From positions 434,001 to 498,000 of the forward strand of contig NZ_JAJNEC010000003.1 of assembly GCF_021044425.1 (NCBI RefSeq): a DNA stretch of 64,000 nucleotides, in the 5' to 3' direction. This DNA is from Niabella pedocola. GTDB taxonomy: Bacteria > Bacteroidota > Bacteroidia > Chitinophagales > Chitinophagaceae. Both the position numbers and the translations under genes were made by a program. The notes under the pieces are model-generated. The model searched no databases. It had not been told where the DNA came from and saw only the letters and a list, made by a program, of their open reading frames with translations. Below, piece after piece: positions 33,750 to 42,534 of this stretch. How positions within the stretch are numbered: position 1 is the stretch's first letter; each line of letters starts with the position of its first letter.

Positions 33750-34793
33750 CTAAATCGTAGCCAGATCAATCACGAACCGGTACTTTACATCACTTTTTAA
33801 CACGCGTTCGTAAGCGGTGTTTACGTCTTTGATATCGATGAGCTCGATATCGCTTACGATATTGTGTTCGGCACAATAATCAAGCATTTCCTGTGTTTCC
33901 GGAATGCCGCCGATGGAAGATGCCGTTAACACCCGGTTTCCCCGCATTAAACTGCCTCCGGCAATGCTTAGCGGTTCGGGCGGTAATCCCACGCAGATCT
34001 GCACCCCGTTTGTTTTAAGCATCTGCAGGTACATATTGTAATCATGCGGCGCAGAAACCGTATCGATAATAAAATCAAAATAGCGGTCGAGTTTTTTTAC
34101 CTGTTCGGGATCTTTGGTAAGTACAAATTTATGCGCGCCCAAACGTTTGGCATCTGCTTCCTTGGAGGGTGAAGTACTGAGCATGGTTACCTCTGCACCA
34201 AAAGAAACCGCAAATTTCACGGCCATATGTCCCAGTCCACCCAGGCCCAGCACACCTACCTTATGTCCCTTCCCCACCTTCCATTTACGCAACGGGGAAT
34301 AGGTAGTAATGCCGGCACAAAGTAATGGCGCTACCCCCTTCAGGTCTAATTTATCCGACACATGCAGCACAAAATGCTGATCGCAAACGATCTTATCGGA
34401 GTACCCGCCGTAGGTTACCGATCCGTCTTTATCCCGTGCATTATAGGTCCATACGGTTTGCTTATTATCGCAAAACTGCTCCTGTCCATGATCACAGCTA
34501 TCGCAATGCTGGCAGGAGTTAACCATACAGCCGATGCCCGCCAGTTCGCCAGCCTTGAATTTGGTTACGTTAGCCCCCACTGCGGTAATCCGGCCAACGA
34601 TCTCATGTCCAGGTACGATCGGATAAATGGCCGGTCCCCACTCGCTGCGCACCTGGTGAATATCCGAATGGCAGATGCCGCAGTATAAAATATCGATCAG
34701 TACATCGTCCGCACCCAATTCCCGGCGCTCAAAATCCCAGGGTCGTAAGGGTTCTGTCTTACCGTGCGCGGCGTATCCTTTTGCGTTTATCAT
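33750..34793 (-). CDS. Zinc-dependent NAD(P) alcohol dehydrogenase (CAD/YahK type)
   Basis: 347 residues. Catalytic zinc ligands are in CGICHSDIH and GHEIVG; the structural zinc is bound by CQHCDSCDHGQEQFC. The nucleotide-binding motif is GLGGLGHMAVKFA. The spacing matches cinnamyl-alcohol-dehydrogenase-like aldehyde reductases such as YahK. It likely reduces broad aldehydes with NADPH. Monocistronic, convergent with galM. Confidence 0.88.
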   Translation of the reverse strand: MINAKGYAAHGKTEPLRPWDFERRELGADDVLIDILYCGICHSDIHQVRSEWGPAIYPIVPGHEIVGRITAVGANVTKFKAGELAGIGCMVNSCQHCDSCDHGQEQFCDNKQTVWTYNARDKDGSVTYGGYSDKIVCDQHFVLHVSDKLDLKGVAPLLCAGITTYSPLRKWKVGKGHKVGVLGLGGLGHMAVKFAVSFGAEVTMLSTSPSKEADAKRLGAHKFVLTKDPEQVKKLDRYFDFIIDTVSAPHDYNMYLQMLKTNGVQICVGLPPEPLSIAGGSLMRGNRVLTASSIGGIPETQEMLDYCAEHNIVSDIELIDIKDVNTAYERVLKSDVKYRFVIDLATI

Positions 34794-35213
34794 GCTTTTA
34801 TTTTTTTGTGTGGTAATTTGTTTTCTTAGAGCGAAGCGAAGCCCTTGCTTCTATTTATTGGTATTCCGTGAGGTTCAGGCTCCGTTATCACTCTTCCTGT
34901 ATATAAAGGTAACAGGAATTCGGTTTCCGATACGGACCGGGGAAAAATTTACCGGCCACTGAAGCACAGCGATGCGTTCCCTGCAGTTGAACCAATCGTG
35001 AAGGGAGGTATATAGAAATATAAAAGCAATGAACGATACGCCGCACCCTTGCAGGAAAGCCCGGCGATTTTAAAATACTGAGTTGTTGATTCTTGTTCCG
35101 GCATCCATCATCGCTGAAGATCGGGAAGACTGTTTTTTATCTTTTTTCCAACAAAAGCCCAGCCTTCTTTTCAGCGGCACACACAGGAGTTACTAAACAT
35201 CTTATGCAGTATT
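34794..35213. other. Gene-free stretch
   Basis: 420 bp between the alcohol dehydrogenase and GSCFA genes. I see no credible ORF, repeat or terminator. It includes the unmapped promoter of the dehydrogenase. Confidence 0.3.
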
Positions 35214-36209
35214 TTATTGACTGAAATAGGCCATTTCCTCCTTCAGATCCAGGAACGGGTATTGCTCCATCAGGTTCCGGGCCTTTTCATACTGGGCTTT
35301 CAAAAACTGCTGATGCGCCTTTGTTTGAGGATGAAAGGGTTTATGTCTTCTGGCGATCATGAGGGGCCGGATCGCTTTCATGAGTTGCCTTGACGGTTCG
35401 TCAATGCAGGTTTCGGTAAATTTTTCCAGTACAAATTCCGTAGCCGGATAGTTGGGATGTGCCAGATCCACGTCGTAAAACCGGTAATCCCGCAGTACAT
35501 CGATTACCAGCTCATAGGCCGGAAAGTAATACAGCCCTTCGAATTTATGCACCATATGATGCACCGCTTCAATCAGCCGGGCCTTGCTCCGGTTATTGGC
35601 TACCACACCATCCCGGAGATGGCGTACCGGACTGATGGTGAACAGCAGTTTTGCACCGGGGTTAAAGATGCGGATTCGGTGGTAGAGGTTATCCAGCAGG
35701 GAAACGGTTTCCTCGATCTCCAGCATTTTCTTATCAAACCACTGCCCCGGCGCCCGGTGGCAATTGGCCACTTTCAGCCCCGATAGTGCTGCCTGCGGAT
35801 TATTGGCGTTGAGCCGGTAGGAAAAAGAAGAACCCAATGTAATAATGATCCACCCGGTTTGTTTTAAGAACCGGTGTGCCGTTTCCAGTGCTCCGTTCAT
35901 CTGGAGCAATACCGTTTCCTTATCCGTACCGGAAAAACGAGAATGATGATGCCAGGATTGCCATACTTCATTCAGGTAAAAGAGATCTGCTTCCGTGTAC
36001 GGCTTGTTTTCTATATAGCGGATCAGGCTGTGGTATACGCTGGCCGGGTCAAACAGGATCCCATGCGGATTCTGAAGCGTTTCAAACTTGTGCTCGGCCA
36101 ATGCATTGCCGATATGCTCGGTAAAGCAGGAGCCGATCAGCAAGAGCTTATCCGCATACCGGATCGGTGGCGACAGCGGTTCCATCTGTATGGGGGCCAT
36201 GAAGTCCAT
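35214..36209 (-). CDS. GSCFA-domain protein (SGNH-hydrolase-like)
   Basis: 331 residues. The defining motif LLIGSCFTEHIG is at the N-terminus, followed by FDPASVY and a late DLAHPNYPATEFVLEKF that supplies the putative Asp/His of an SGNH esterase. No signal peptide. The family is common in Bacteroidota and of unproven function; an acyl- or acetyl-ester hydrolase acting on glycans is a guess. A near-consensus -7 (GATATTTG on the minus strand, 36214-36221) lies just upstream. Confidence 0.83.
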   Translation of the reverse strand: MDFMAPIQMEPLSPPIRYADKLLLIGSCFTEHIGNALAEHKFETLQNPHGILFDPASVYHSLIRYIENKPYTEADLFYLNEVWQSWHHHSRFSGTDKETVLLQMNGALETAHRFLKQTGWIIITLGSSFSYRLNANNPQAALSGLKVANCHRAPGQWFDKKMLEIEETVSLLDNLYHRIRIFNPGAKLLFTISPVRHLRDGVVANNRSKARLIEAVHHMVHKFEGLYYFPAYELVIDVLRDYRFYDVDLAHPNYPATEFVLEKFTETCIDEPSRQLMKAIRPLMIARRHKPFHPQTKAHQQFLKAQYEKARNLMEQYPFLDLKEEMAYFSQ

Positions 36210-36480
36210 TCCGCAAATATCCGGAATTTACGATTACGGCCCTCATTACAATGCTCCCATTCATTCCGCGCACCGGCGCGAAGGAGCAACGATCACTGCA
36301 TTGCCGGCACAAAGCCGGATGACGCTCCACCCCCACTACCGGGTAAAGCGGATCACTGAAATTTGTTTCCGGTTTGACGCATACGGCTTTCACTCCAGGA
36401 ACCTCATTGCCTATTTACTATTGCCCATTCGCTGCATGTTGATCCCGTTTAATACCCGATGCTTTGCATCGATCTGCTGT

Positions 36481-37416
36481 TCACAGCGCTAAAGATACAT
36501 GAACCATTACCCGGTTATTGGCCTTTACAATACCGTTGGCCAGGTTCTGCGAAAACGGCGTTTGAAAATTGGCACCGATCGCTATTTTTTTATAGGCGGT
36601 TTCCAACCCTGCCGTCCCCATCAAAAGATTCCCCCCCGATACCGTAACCAGTACATCATTGTCCACGTCGGTTTTCCCTTTTTCATATTGTACACCCGCA
36701 TTAGGCGCGATCATTACCGCCCCCGCTATCCGGATCTTGTAATACGCCTGCGCATTCAGATTGAGCTTGTTTCCATACCGGTAATCATACCGGTTGGCAG
36801 TATTGATTTTATAATGTGCATTGAGGTTGATGCCGGCATCCTGTACCCGCAGGTCGTACATACCGCTTAGTGCAAAATCAGTACTCCCGGAGCCCAGCTG
36901 AAACAGGTTAGCGCTCTCTCCTGCAGCGCTTTTATCCGCCGGGTTATAGTTCCCCGTGGCCAGTTTTATATTTCCTCCCAGCCAAAGACTTTGCACCAGG
37001 AGTTTGTTTCCTGCGGGCTCCCGCTTATTGATCAGCTGGTAAAATGCCGATACGGTTATATCGCCGGCACCACTCTTTGTAACGCTTTCATCCTGGTTGC
37101 TGCGCCGGTTGCTGCTATAGGGAACCACGGCCATTACCCGGAACTTTTCAGAGATGTTCCATCCGCCCCAGGCTTCCAGGGTACGATACTGCTCCGAGGT
37201 GGTGAGATAGGTGTGCTGTCCGCCCACGCCCAGGTGACTTAAAAGCGCATTATGACGGTAGCGCAGCCCGAAAACATGCCGGTGAAAATCTGGAAGAATA
37301 CCGATATAATCATTACCCACGCCGCAGCCGCAGATGTCACAGGCGGTAGCCGGTTTTGAAAAAGCACCGGAAGCTATTAGAAAGAAAAAGAGTTTTTTTA
37401 TCCATTGGTTTTTCAT
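36481..37416 (-). CDS. Outer-membrane beta-barrel protein with CDICGCG motif, last gene of the MbnP/MbnH-like operon
   Basis: 311 residues with a signal peptide. The mature N-terminus begins CDICGCGVGNDYIGILPDFHRH, a Cys/His-rich segment suited to metal binding. The rest alternates short hydrophobic and polar strands and ends in HVSLAL, as in outer-membrane barrels. It resembles the transporter-like proteins found with MbnP and MauG-type peroxidases. It follows the diheme protein by 89 bp on the same strand. A role in copper or iron handling is inference from context. No other motif recognised. Confidence 0.65.
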   Translation of the reverse strand: MKNQWIKKLFFFLIASGAFSKPATACDICGCGVGNDYIGILPDFHRHVFGLRYRHNALLSHLGVGGQHTYLTTSEQYRTLEAWGGWNISEKFRVMAVVPYSSNRRSNQDESVTKSGAGDITVSAFYQLINKREPAGNKLLVQSLWLGGNIKLATGNYNPADKSAAGESANLFQLGSGSTDFALSGMYDLRVQDAGINLNAHYKINTANRYDYRYGNKLNLNAQAYYKIRIAGAVMIAPNAGVQYEKGKTDVDNDVLVTVSGGNLLMGTAGLETAYKKIAIGANFQTPFSQNLANGIVKANNRVMVHVSLAL

Positions 37417-37505
37417 TGTATCTGTTTTTTTAAGCGCGTGAACAATGCCGGTGTTGATCTTTCATTCGCTTGCCGGCATACGCGCAGGTGAAGTTTATCC
37501 GGCTC

Positions 37506-38558
37506 CTACTGCTCAGCTAAAAGTTTATCTGTAATAAATGCCCGGTCGTTCAATGTATTCAGAAAGGCCAGGATCGCTTTCCGCTCACCGGGTGTAAGTG
37601 CCATACCTCCTTGTCCAGTAGCAAGCAACGGATCCAGGTTCGGCGTTAATTTTACACCCGTGCTGTAATGGTCAAGCACCGCATCCAGCGTATAAAACCG
37701 GCCGTCGTGCATATAGGGTGCGGTATAGGCCAGGTTACGCAGACTGGGTACTTTGAAAAGATACCGGTCTTCCGACCGGAGGGTTACCATAAAGCGGCCC
37801 TGATCATCATTGGCACCTACCCCGATACCATTGTTGCGGAAAGTGCCATCGGCAAACAGCGGTTCATGGTGGCAGCCGCCACATTTTTCCGATACCAGTG
37901 TGTGCCCCGCCGCTTCCTCGGGTGTAAAAGTGGTATTACCTTCTTTACGCATCACACTATCGTATTTTGCGCGACTCGAAACACACATCACCATAAATTG
38001 CGATAAGGCTTTCATCAGGTTGCCGGTGTTGATCTGCTCCGTTCCAAATGCTTTCTTGAAAAGTACCCGGTACTGAGGTAATGCCTGCAACTTGCTGACG
38101 ACATTGGCCACTGTTTCATCCATTTCCTCATGACTGGTTATGGGGGCTACAGGCTGCAGATCGAGGTCGAATATACCGCCATCCCACATCAGGAGCGGGT
38201 TCCAGGCCAGGTTCATAATGGGCGGCGCATTCCGGCTCCCCAACCGGTCGTCGATGCCATGACTTACATCATGTCCATGCTGGGTGAAGGCCGACGACTG
38301 AATGTGACAGCTTCCGCAACTAATGGTATTGTTCCGGGATAGACGAGGCTCGTAGAAGAGCTTTCGTCCCAGTTCAAATCCTTCCTTTGTAACCGGGTTG
38401 GTTTCAAAATGATACACCGGAACCGGAAAGTTGCCGGGCTGCTGAAACCCGGCAAATATTCCTGTATCGTTTTGAGCGTCGTCACCCGGAAGTTTCCTTG
38501 AGCAGGCAAATACCAGCACCACCAAGGTGCCGATCACTGCGATATATTTCCGGTTCAT
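37506..38558 (-). CDS. Diheme cytochrome c peroxidase/MauG family lipoprotein (MbnH-like)
   Basis: 350 residues from the ATG at 38558, which gives a lipobox (VLVFACS, Cys19) and starts 4 bp after the MbnP-like stop; the upstream in-frame ATG at 38600 lies inside that gene. Two heme-binding CxxCH motifs are present: CGSCH (81-85) and CGGCHH later. In the characterised MbnH/MbnP pair the diheme enzyme oxidises a Trp of MbnP to kynurenine and creates a copper site. The adjacent MbnP-like gene supports the same relation, but a plain hydrogen-peroxide peroxidase remains possible. Confidence 0.85.
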   Translation of the reverse strand: MNRKYIAVIGTLVVLVFACSRKLPGDDAQNDTGIFAGFQQPGNFPVPVYHFETNPVTKEGFELGRKLFYEPRLSRNNTISCGSCHIQSSAFTQHGHDVSHGIDDRLGSRNAPPIMNLAWNPLLMWDGGIFDLDLQPVAPITSHEEMDETVANVVSKLQALPQYRVLFKKAFGTEQINTGNLMKALSQFMVMCVSSRAKYDSVMRKEGNTTFTPEEAAGHTLVSEKCGGCHHEPLFADGTFRNNGIGVGANDDQGRFMVTLRSEDRYLFKVPSLRNLAYTAPYMHDGRFYTLDAVLDHYSTGVKLTPNLDPLLATGQGGMALTPGERKAILAFLNTLNDRAFITDKLLAEQ

Positions 38559-38562
38559 GATT

Positions 38563-39384
38563 TTAATTTTCGGTATGATCGTGTACAAACATTTTTGCAT
38601 AGTTGTTGGCGATCTGTACGCTGTAGTCGCTGAACATTACCTGCGGATTGGTGGCAAAACTTACATTTGTTGAGCCGTTCAACGCTTTTGAAACATCTAC
38701 CATCAGGTGAATATTCGCCAACCGGTCTTTGCGCACCTGGGCGATTCCCCGGGCCGTAAGATCAACAGTGATTACCTTGATGTTATTGATCGTTGGTGCA
38801 TTGTACCCTCCGAAGCCGCCGATGTGATACCGGAACTTATGCTGGCCGGTTGGATCCGCCGGTGCGTCAGGAGCGGTACCTTCCATTTTAAAGAAGATGT
38901 ATCCGCTGTTCCATCCCCAGTACATCCCATCATGATTCCCTGCACCGGGGTCCAGTACGCCGGTACGCTTACTGATATCCATGATACTCCGCAAACTGTC
39001 TACTCCCACGGTAAAAGTGAGTGCGGTATAATTGCCCTCCGGCACTTTTACACGGGCGAATCTGCTCGTGGGATCATCCTGGCGGATCAAAAAATAACTG
39101 CTGTCCGCATTAACCGTATAGGCAGTTCCGTCTGCTTTCTTAACCTGGATATTGCTGATAAAATACTGCAATAGCTGTATATTATATGATTGCCCCAACG
39201 CATTGACATAGGTACCCGTATTTAATACCAGTTTTTGTCCGCCAACGATATTGTCGAATTCCACAGCCAGCGGCGCCAGCGCGCGCTGGTCATAATTGGG
39301 CTCTACCGGGTTTTTAGAACAAGCGGTCAGCAAAACGACCGCGCCAAACAGCAGCGTCATAAAAAAAGTATATAATGATTTCAT
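38563..39384 (-). CDS. MbnP-family lipoprotein
   Basis: 273 residues with a lipobox (LLTACSK, Cys22). The MbnP fold is indicated by VEFDNIVGGQKLVLN, YFISNIQVKKADG, the conserved GMYWGWNSGYIFFKMEG segment and FRYHIGGFGG. MbnP proteins bind copper after modification of a Trp by the partner diheme enzyme. The partner starts 4 bp downstream. The C-terminus is His-containing (MFVHDHTEN). Acts on the outer side of a membrane. Function by analogy. Confidence 0.82.
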   Translation of the reverse strand: MKSLYTFFMTLLFGAVVLLTACSKNPVEPNYDQRALAPLAVEFDNIVGGQKLVLNTGTYVNALGQSYNIQLLQYFISNIQVKKADGTAYTVNADSSYFLIRQDDPTSRFARVKVPEGNYTALTFTVGVDSLRSIMDISKRTGVLDPGAGNHDGMYWGWNSGYIFFKMEGTAPDAPADPTGQHKFRYHIGGFGGYNAPTINNIKVITVDLTARGIAQVRKDRLANIHLMVDVSKALNGSTNVSFATNPQVMFSDYSVQIANNYAKMFVHDHTEN

Positions 39385-39489
39385 ATTAAAAAGATAATAG
39401 CGTGCCTGGAGATGCTCCTGGAAGCCATTTAACGCTACACGGTCAACATATCCTGAATAGTTTCAGGGACCGTGCAGCACACGCAGGCG

Positions 39490-39648
39490 TTAGCTCTTTT
39501 TCAGCAGCGAACGGCAGGCCTGTTTGCTGAAAAAGATGCTTCCGGTATTCATCTCAACACTGGTTAAATAATCCCTCCCGGCAACGGATACAATAGCTGT
39601 TACGTTGCAGCAGCACCCGCAGGAAGTACAAACAGTACTGAATTTCAT
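39490..39648 (-). CDS. 52-residue Cys-rich microprotein (novel ORF)
   Basis: Starts MKFSTVCTSCGCCCN and ends ACRSLLKKS. Five Cys lie within residues 7-14 (C7, C10, C12-14) and one at 45. No signal peptide and no family recognised. It is on the same strand as, and 105 bp upstream of, the MbnP-like gene, and 124 bp downstream of a His/Cys-containing small protein. The CxxCxCCC cluster suggests metal or cluster binding. It is short and could be chance, but the composition is unusual and the context is metal related. No -7 element seen directly upstream. Confidence 0.45.
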   Translation of the reverse strand: MKFSTVCTSCGCCCNVTAIVSVAGRDYLTSVEMNTGSIFFSKQACRSLLKKS

Positions 39649-39772
39649 AAAGGATTGACCTGAAGTAGTCGGAGAAAAGCAGCTTCAACTACGGTTCCTA
39701 TGTGCGTTATCTGTGCTATACACGACAATACCGCATATAGCATAAGGAAACAGGAAACAGCAGTTTCGCAAA

Positions 39773-40147
39773 TCAGGCCATATCATTGAGGCGTAAAGCA
39801 GGAGGATGAAAAACCGAACGCGGTCTTTTGATCTCCATGCCCATAATGATCTGGTGATAAACAGAAGGCTGGCTAAGTGTAATAAAAGTAAGTTCGGGGA
39901 AAAATGATTTCGAGGAAAGGGTGATTTCGTTTTTGAATTCCAGCTTCCGTTCCGGGTGCTGCTGGCTTTTTTTCTCTTCCTCTTCAATCTGTTTCATCAG
40001 CTGGCAATGCCCGTTACAGTGCATTTTCGGACGAAATTTATTTACGCAATTCTTTGCGTAGGCCTGCTGGTTTACCCTGTAGTCGATCATCATAATGGTC
40101 TTGCTGAACGTTTGCATCGTAAACGTCATCAAAAAAAACAAGGCCAT
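39773..40147 (-). CDS. Small protein with a Cys/His motif, first gene of the MbnP-like operon
   Basis: 124 residues from the ATG at 40147; a -7 element (40178-40185) puts the transcript start just upstream, so the longer frame to 40288 is not used. After a hydrophobic N-terminus (MALFFLMTFTMQTF) comes the motif AKNCVNKFRPKMHCNGHCQLMKQ, followed by a charged segment. Short Bacteroidota proteins with a C-x-N-K..P-x-x-x-C-x-G-x-C motif are common near metal and redox genes and are uncharacterised. Likely exported or membrane bound. Function not assigned. Confidence 0.6.
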   Translation of the reverse strand: MALFFLMTFTMQTFSKTIMMIDYRVNQQAYAKNCVNKFRPKMHCNGHCQLMKQIEEEEKKSQQHPERKLEFKNEITLSSKSFFPELTFITLSQPSVYHQIIMGMEIKRPRSVFHPPALRLNDMA

Positions 40148-40177
40148 GATTCTTTTAAACAAGGAAATAATTTTGCG

Positions 40178-40185
40178 CAAAACTA
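40178..40185 (-). promoter_or_regulatory. -7 element of the MbnP-like operon
   Basis: Minus strand TAGTTTTG, an exact TAnnTTTG match 31 bases before the start at 40147. The rest of the gap 40148-40504 contains nothing else recognisable. Confidence 0.55.
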
Positions 40186-40504
40186 TCGATTCCTGCTTAA
40201 AGAGAAAAGAAAAATCGTCATTAAAAAAACGGATGCGGATCAGGATACCATTATCGGATCCCCGTAAATGCGCGGAGCTATTTTGCATGGCACACAGGCA
40301 ATCGTTATACAGGCATAGTGCCCTTCAATTGTCCTTAGTATAATTGCGCCCGAAACAGATACGGTTATTCCGCGATACCATATGCGTGTTTGGACGGCCT
40401 TATTGATTTTATGTGTATCGATCAAGAAGTAAGGATGACAGGATGCCGTTCGTACAGATTTGAATTATCCGGAACTGGTGGAATTATTTATTTAATTTTA
40501 TACC

Positions 40505-41110
40505 ATGGCATATCACAAACATCTGTCAAAAGACAAAGTTTTAAAAAAGCTGATCCGGGAACAGGGACTCCATGCCCTGCAACTGCAGCAAAACATTTTA
40601 TTCCGCTTATGTGGTTCCATTATGGGACAGCAACTGAGTACAAAGGTGGCGGCAGTGATCCGCAACCGGTTTCTTGAGTTATTTGATGGCAAAAAACCTA
40701 CTGCGCAAAAGATCCTCGCCATTCCGCATGATACCCTGCGTGCCATAGGTTTGTCAAATGCAAAAGCGGTTTACATCAAAAATGTATGTCATTTTTTTAT
40801 TGCGCACAAACTAACGGATGCCAAAATTCATGCCTTAACGGATGATGCCTTCGTCAGCCTGATCACGCAGATAAAAGGCGTTGGAAAATGGACCGCTGAA
40901 ATGCTGCTGATGTTTTCCCTGGGACGGGAAGACGTATTTTCGATCGGAGACCTGGGACTGCAAAAAGCGGTGGCTGAACTTTATGATATCAGTTATACCA
41001 ATAAGAAAGAATTCGAAGCAAGGATTCTTTCCGTTACAGAAAACTGGAAACCCTACCGCACTTATGCCAGTATTCATCTTTGGCGCTACCTGGATGCAAC
41101 ACCGGATTAG
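40505..41110 (+). CDS. DNA-3-methyladenine glycosylase II (AlkA-like, HhH-GPD)
   Basis: 201 residues. The helix-hairpin-helix IKGVGKWTAEMLLMFSLGREDVFSIGDLGLQKAV contains the catalytic Asp (GDLG), the HhH-GPD signature of the AlkA class. The N-terminus carries SIMGQQLSTKVA, also typical. It removes alkylated bases such as 3-methyladenine to start base-excision repair. It is shorter than E. coli AlkA because the N-terminal extra domain is absent, which is normal for this subgroup. Convergent with the oxidoreductase gene (27 bp). Confidence 0.88.
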   Translation: MAYHKHLSKDKVLKKLIREQGLHALQLQQNILFRLCGSIMGQQLSTKVAAVIRNRFLELFDGKKPTAQKILAIPHDTLRAIGLSNAKAVYIKNVCHFFIAHKLTDAKIHALTDDAFVSLITQIKGVGKWTAEMLLMFSLGREDVFSIGDLGLQKAVAELYDISYTNKKEFEARILSVTENWKPYRTYASIHLWRYLDATPD

Positions 41111-41137
41111 TGCGGCAGATCGCCCCGGCTCCCAGCC

Positions 41138-42442
41138 TTATGCACCTTTTCCGGACCGCCCGTCAAGTGCCCTCCGTTTCCGGTAACTTTCATGACATAA
41201 TAAAGCCGCCGTTGACGCCTGCACCCCGAAACGGGTATCCGCAACATTTTTCCCCTCGCCTCTTACGGCTGTAAAGAAGTTTACAAAATGATCGTGATGC
41301 GCGCCCTTGGCCCCTTTAGGCCCATTAAACACGTATTCGTTGTCAGACACCTTAACCGGGTCACCGGACCATTCCTTTAACGGGCTGAAGGCTGCGATAT
41401 CAGTTTTACCGGGCGTTTTCAATGTGAGTTGATCCCAGCCTACATTCAACAGGCCCCGGGTACCTTTTATGGTAAAATCGGTACTTCCCCATTTTTTTGA
41501 AACCCCATCGGCCTGGTTGGCAGAGAGGGATAAGGTAAATGCGCCTTTTTTCTGCACATCCGGATAATCCAGGTAGCCCAACAGCACATCAGGTGTATCC
41601 CTGGATCCATCCGTATAATACCGGATCCCACCCGTGCTGTACACGTTTTCCGGTTTACCGGCACCCATGATAAAATGCGTGCTTGCAATTACATGTACAA
41701 ACAGATCTCCGGCAACTCCGGTGCCATAATCGCTCCAGTTCCGCCAGTTCAAAAAACGTTGTGCATCAAAAGCACGCTTGGGGGCATTCCCCAAAAAACG
41801 ATCCCACCAAATATGTTGGATTGTTGCATCATCAGGCGCCGTAAATGGCCTTAAAGCCTGCGGCGGCGACGTAAACTGTCCCTCAACCTGGGTTATCTGG
41901 CCGATCAGCCCCGCCTCTACAATACGTTTTGCAAGCTGGTTACCCCAGGACGACATGCCCTGGCTGCCCATCTGAAAAATACGCCCGGTTTTCTCCTGTG
42001 CTGTAATCAGCGCCTGGCCCTCCTGCAACGAATGGATCACCGGCTTTTCGCAATACACATCCTTGCCGGCCTGCATGGCTTCAATGGCGATCTTCTGATG
42101 CCAGTGATCCGGAGTACCGATGATGACCGCATCAATATCTTTCCGGTTCAGGATATCCCGGTATTCCCGGGTAAACACCACCTCTTTCCCGGACTGCTGC
42201 CGCAAGGCATCCAGGTTTTTATCATAGATATCACAAACGCCCGCCAGGGTAGCCATGCCGGTAGATAAGGCGGTACGCAGATCGCTGGATCCCATACGCC
42301 CCTTACCAATAACGGCCAGCCGCACAAGGTCTTTCTTTTGCGGATACTTTTTTATTCCGGTTCCTCCGGACAACTTTGGAAGCGCAGCAACGGCAACGGT
42401 GCTCATGAGCGCGTTCCGGATAAATTTTTTACGGTTGTACAT
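41138..42442 (-). CDS. Gfo/Idh/MocA-family oxidoreductase with a signal-like N-terminus
   Basis: 434 residues. The N-terminus (MYNRKKFIRNALMSTVAVAALPK) looks like a signal, without the twin-arginine pair, so Tat export is not certain. The Rossmann segment VRLAVIGKGRMGSSDL and the family motif DVYCEKPVIHS with its catalytic Lys are present, as is GTPDHWH. The family dehydrogenates or deoxygenates sugars with tightly bound NAD(P). Substrate unknown. No operon partner. Confidence 0.83.
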   Translation of the reverse strand: MYNRKKFIRNALMSTVAVAALPKLSGGTGIKKYPQKKDLVRLAVIGKGRMGSSDLRTALSTGMATLAGVCDIYDKNLDALRQQSGKEVVFTREYRDILNRKDIDAVIIGTPDHWHQKIAIEAMQAGKDVYCEKPVIHSLQEGQALITAQEKTGRIFQMGSQGMSSWGNQLAKRIVEAGLIGQITQVEGQFTSPPQALRPFTAPDDATIQHIWWDRFLGNAPKRAFDAQRFLNWRNWSDYGTGVAGDLFVHVIASTHFIMGAGKPENVYSTGGIRYYTDGSRDTPDVLLGYLDYPDVQKKGAFTLSLSANQADGVSKKWGSTDFTIKGTRGLLNVGWDQLTLKTPGKTDIAAFSPLKEWSGDPVKVSDNEYVFNGPKGAKGAHHDHFVNFFTAVRGEGKNVADTRFGVQASTAALLCHESYRKRRALDGRSGKGA

Positions 42443-42499
42443 GATAATAGCAATAGTTAATAAGACAAATAATTGAATCGTTATCGGGCAATCAGTAAA

Positions 42500-42525
42500 A
42501 AAAGCGCCCCAAAAGAAGCGCTTTT
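42500..42525 (-). terminator. Terminator for the flotillin gene
   Basis: AAAAGCGC (42500-42507) pairs with GCGCTTTT (42518-42525) around a 10-base loop. The A-rich left flank is a T-run on the minus strand, 10 bp beyond the stop at 42535. Confidence 0.65.
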
Positions 42526-42534
42526 ACCATCCGT

